From an uncultured Prevotellaceae bacterium (GTDB lineage Bacteria; Bacteroidota; Bacteroidia; Bacteroidales; Bacteroidaceae), in assembly GCA_946644025.1 (NCBI GenBank), contig CAMPCG010000168.1, positions 1 through 6,511 on the forward strand: 6,511 bases of DNA, written 5' to 3'. How positions within the stretch are numbered: the first letter of the stretch is position 1; every line of letters starts with the position of its first letter. A model generated the notes under the pieces. The model worked only from the letters and a program-made list of their open reading frames with translations, was not told where the DNA came from and did not search any database. Below are positions 5,801 through 6,511 of this stretch, piece after piece. Made by a program: the position numbers and the translations under genes.

Positions 5801-6234
5801 ATGCGCTCGGTCAGGTCGCGCCACTCGGCGGTGAACATCATGACGTTCTCGCGGCACTTGCGGTTATAGTCCTCGGTGGAGATATATCGTGGCGACTCAG
5901 GATTGTCGATGTCGGCCTTGGTGATGCCGAGCGTCTTCTCCACACCCAGTTCCACGGGCAGTCCGTGAGTGTCCCATCCTGCCTTACGCTTCACCTGGAA
6001 TCCCTGCATGGTCTTGTAGCGGTTGAACGTATCCTTCAGTGCGCGGCCCAGCACATGGTGTATGCCCGGATGGCCGTTGGCCGAGGGAGGACCCTCGTAG
6101 AAAACAAACTGAGGACAGCCCTCGCGCTCCTCCACGGAGCGGCGGAACACGTCCTCACTCTTCCACTTCTCAAGAATCTCGTTGTTCACCTGTGTCAGGT
6201 TCAGGCCTTTGTGCTCGGCAAATTTCTTCGACAT
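2812..6234 (-). CDS. ileS: Isoleucyl-tRNA synthetase, IleRS2-like
   Basis: A 1140-residue cytoplasmic class I synthetase that charges tRNA-Ile with isoleucine. In order: a Rossmann catalytic core beginning YEGPPSANGHPGIHH (46-60), the CP1 editing domain at about 190-400 with TTTPWTLAANTAL (239-251) and GIVHIAPNFGADD (355-367, including the expected catalytic Asp), the core again with WGTPLPIW (531-538), DVWFDSGS (618-625) and KMSKH (695-699), a helical anticodon-binding domain at about 780-930, and a C-terminal extension. The class signature HxGH is here GIHH (57-60) and KMSKS is KMSKH. No C-terminal CxxC zinc site is present, as expected of the IleRS2/eukaryote-like group rather than IleRS1. 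ATG 6234 (MSKKFAEHKGLNL) is chosen; the longer frame from TTG 6276 would start inside the promoter. It is the first gene of the predicted operon. Confidence 0.98.
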   Translation of the reverse strand: MSKKFAEHKGLNLTQVNNEILEKWKSEDVFRRSVEEREGCPQFVFYEGPPSANGHPGIHHVLGRALKDTFNRYKTMQGFQVKRKAGWDTHGLPVELGVEKTLGITKADIDNPESPRYISTEDYNRKCRENVMMFTAEWRDLTERMGYFVDLDHPYITYDNKYIETLWWLLKQFYQKGLLYKGYTIQPYSPAAGTGLSSHELNLPGCYRDVKDTTCTALFKATLAPAGLPVGKTYFMAWTTTPWTLAANTALCVGPKIDYVALETYNPYTAEPIVVILAEARVPAYFDTAGEITDGGELPEFKKGEKFLPYRVVGRYKGTDLVGMEYEQLLPMIRPMGDAFRVIPGDYVTTDDGAGIVHIAPNFGADDAFVAKKAGIVPIVVIDKKGAERPVVDFQGKYFLTDDMDPQFVKDYVNAPLWNRYAGRYVKNAYDETLTDKDETLDISICMDLKQQGKCFKIEKHVHSYPHCWRTDKPVLYYPLDSWFIKSSACKQRMSQLNETIGWHPESTGSGRFGNWLANLNDWNLSRSRFWGTPLPIWRSEDGEELCIGSVEELYNEMEKAVKAGVMEKNLLKEQGFVPGDMSQENYDRIDLHRPYVDYITLVSPSGKPMKREADLIDVWFDSGSMPYAQIHYPFENKELIDNGIAYPADFINEGVDQTRGWFFTLHAIATMIFDSVAFKNVISTGLVLDAKGNKMSKHVGNVVNPFDMIEKYGSDAVRFYMLTNSEPWDNLKFDQEGVAEIRRGFFGTLYNTYSLFAMYANVDGYTPSAETQPQQAGQTEFDRWILSCLNTLIINVTKELDNYNPTRAGRLIDDFVDSDLSNWYVRLNKKRFWGKEMDADKMAAYQTLYTCLMTVARLLAPFAPFYADQLYRDLGGQCDSVHLDRFPKADTSLIDTDLEQRMKVAQRITTIVLALRRKESIKVKQPLQTLMIPPVDAKQREDIESVKQIFLQEVNVKEVKFVEGQGILVKKVKCNFRTMGKKFGKMMKAVAAAVDALTQEQIAELEQQGTLSIDVEGQPVAIEAADVEIISEDIPGWLVGNEGNITVALDITITDELRSEGMARELVNRIQNLRKKGGLEITDRISVAIEPNESAEKAVKAFGDYIARQVLADKLTLEPNDGADVEFDDFSLKIKVTKN

Positions 6235-6273
6235 AATATATATTAATGTATATAGAGTCCTTTTTTTGGCGTG

Positions 6274-6305
6274 CAAAGGTACGATATTTTTTTAATTCGA
6301 CCAAA
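6274..6305 (-). promoter_or_regulatory. Bacteroidetes-type sigma-70 promoter for the ileS operon
   Basis: On the minus strand TTTG (6305-6302) is followed after 20 bp by TACCTTTG (6281-6274), matching the Bacteroides -33 TTTG / -7 TAnnTTTG consensus at the usual spacing. The spacer is A/T-rich. Transcription would begin roughly at 6265-6270, leaving a leader of about 30-35 nt before ATG 6234, too short for a T-box or riboswitch. I see no other match to the consensus in front of the downstream genes, which supports a shared transcript. Confidence 0.82.
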
Positions 6306-6310
6306 TAAGT

Positions 6311-6511
6311 AAAGGTAAAATAACATTTCATAGCGCGCAGCCCACCCCCAAACTGTGGTATGGAGGGGCGGACGAAGTTGGCATCGCGGACTTTGCCGAC
6401 ACTGGTGCCGTCGTCAAAGTGATGGTTGGGAAGCAGCGTTCTTAACCTGCACCATCTCGTAGCTCTCTATGGTGCGGCGGTCCTCGCTGATGTTCAGGCC
6501 CACGGCGAAGA
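6311..6511 (-). pseudogene. Frame-broken 3' end of an unrecognised gene
   Basis: Entering from the right edge, one minus frame reads FAVGLNISEDRRTIESYEMVQVKN and then stops at 6416-6414 after NAASQPSL. From about 6433 another frame takes over with coding-like, GC-ending codons: PNHHFDDGTSVGKVRDANFV..., then PQFGGGLRAM and CYFTF near 6311. Upstream of 6433 that second frame is closed by a TAA. One extra base around 6429-6434 would explain the break. The second frame has no stop before the ileS promoter, so the original end is also unclear. I do not recognise the family; the aromatic-ended segment vaguely recalls an outer-membrane barrel terminus, but that is a guess. It may instead be a gene ending normally at 6414 followed by chance open sequence, or a sequencing error. 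Confidence 0.4.

Noticed and set aside
6235..6273. T-box or other riboswitch ahead of ileS
   Set aside because: The predicted leader is only about 30-35 nt, too short for a T-box, and T-boxes are not usual in Bacteroidetes.
6235..6276. Longer ileS start at TTG 6276
   Set aside because: It would begin inside the -7 promoter element and add 14 residues unlike the family N-terminus; ATG 6234 gives the expected MSKKFAEHKGLNL.

Overview
The window looks like chromosomal DNA from a Bacteroidales bacterium, most likely Prevotella or a close relative. The evidence is a Bacteroidetes-type promoter (TTTG, 20 bp, TAccTTTG) in front of ileS, start sites without clear Shine-Dalgarno sequences, a DUF4296 lipoprotein gene, and Bacteroidetes-style versions of IleRS, LspA and a zinc-less DksA-like protein. 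Genus-level placement is inference from protein style and was not tested by any search. Every real gene I can support is on the minus strand; the long plus-strand open frames are antisense shadows of GC-rich coding sequence.

Reading with transcription, from right to left: 6511-6311 holds a frame-broken remnant or the shifted 3' end of an unrecognised gene. The promoter at 6305-6274 drives ileS (6234-2812, an IleRS2-like isoleucyl-tRNA synthetase). Then come a cysteine-free TraR/DksA-family protein (2765-2373), lspA (2350-1718, lipoprotein signal peptidase) and a DUF4296 lipoprotein (1718-726) whose ATG overlaps the lspA stop by one base. A small hypothetical gene (889-659) overlaps the DUF4296 3' end in another frame. 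After a 195-bp gap filled with an octamer-phased repeat and an 80-bp palindrome, a NupG-like nucleoside permease starts at 463 and runs off the left edge.

The first five genes look like one housekeeping operon: tRNA charging, a transcription-factor-like protein, lipoprotein maturation, and a lipoprotein that LspA would itself process. No mobile element, RNA gene, CRISPR array or defence system is visible.

The unusual content is mostly at the junctions between genes. Each one carries a different short-period repeat of about 7 or 8 nt. Two of these form strong dyads: the 80-bp palindrome before the permease, and a 22-bp imperfect inverted repeat that contains the lspA stop/DUF4296 start and also encodes the lipoprotein's signal-peptide core. 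Other points of interest are the swapped GIHH signature in IleRS (linked in IleRS2 enzymes to mupirocin hyper-resistance), a DksA-like protein with all four zinc-ligand positions substituted, and a 164-nt two-frame overlap.
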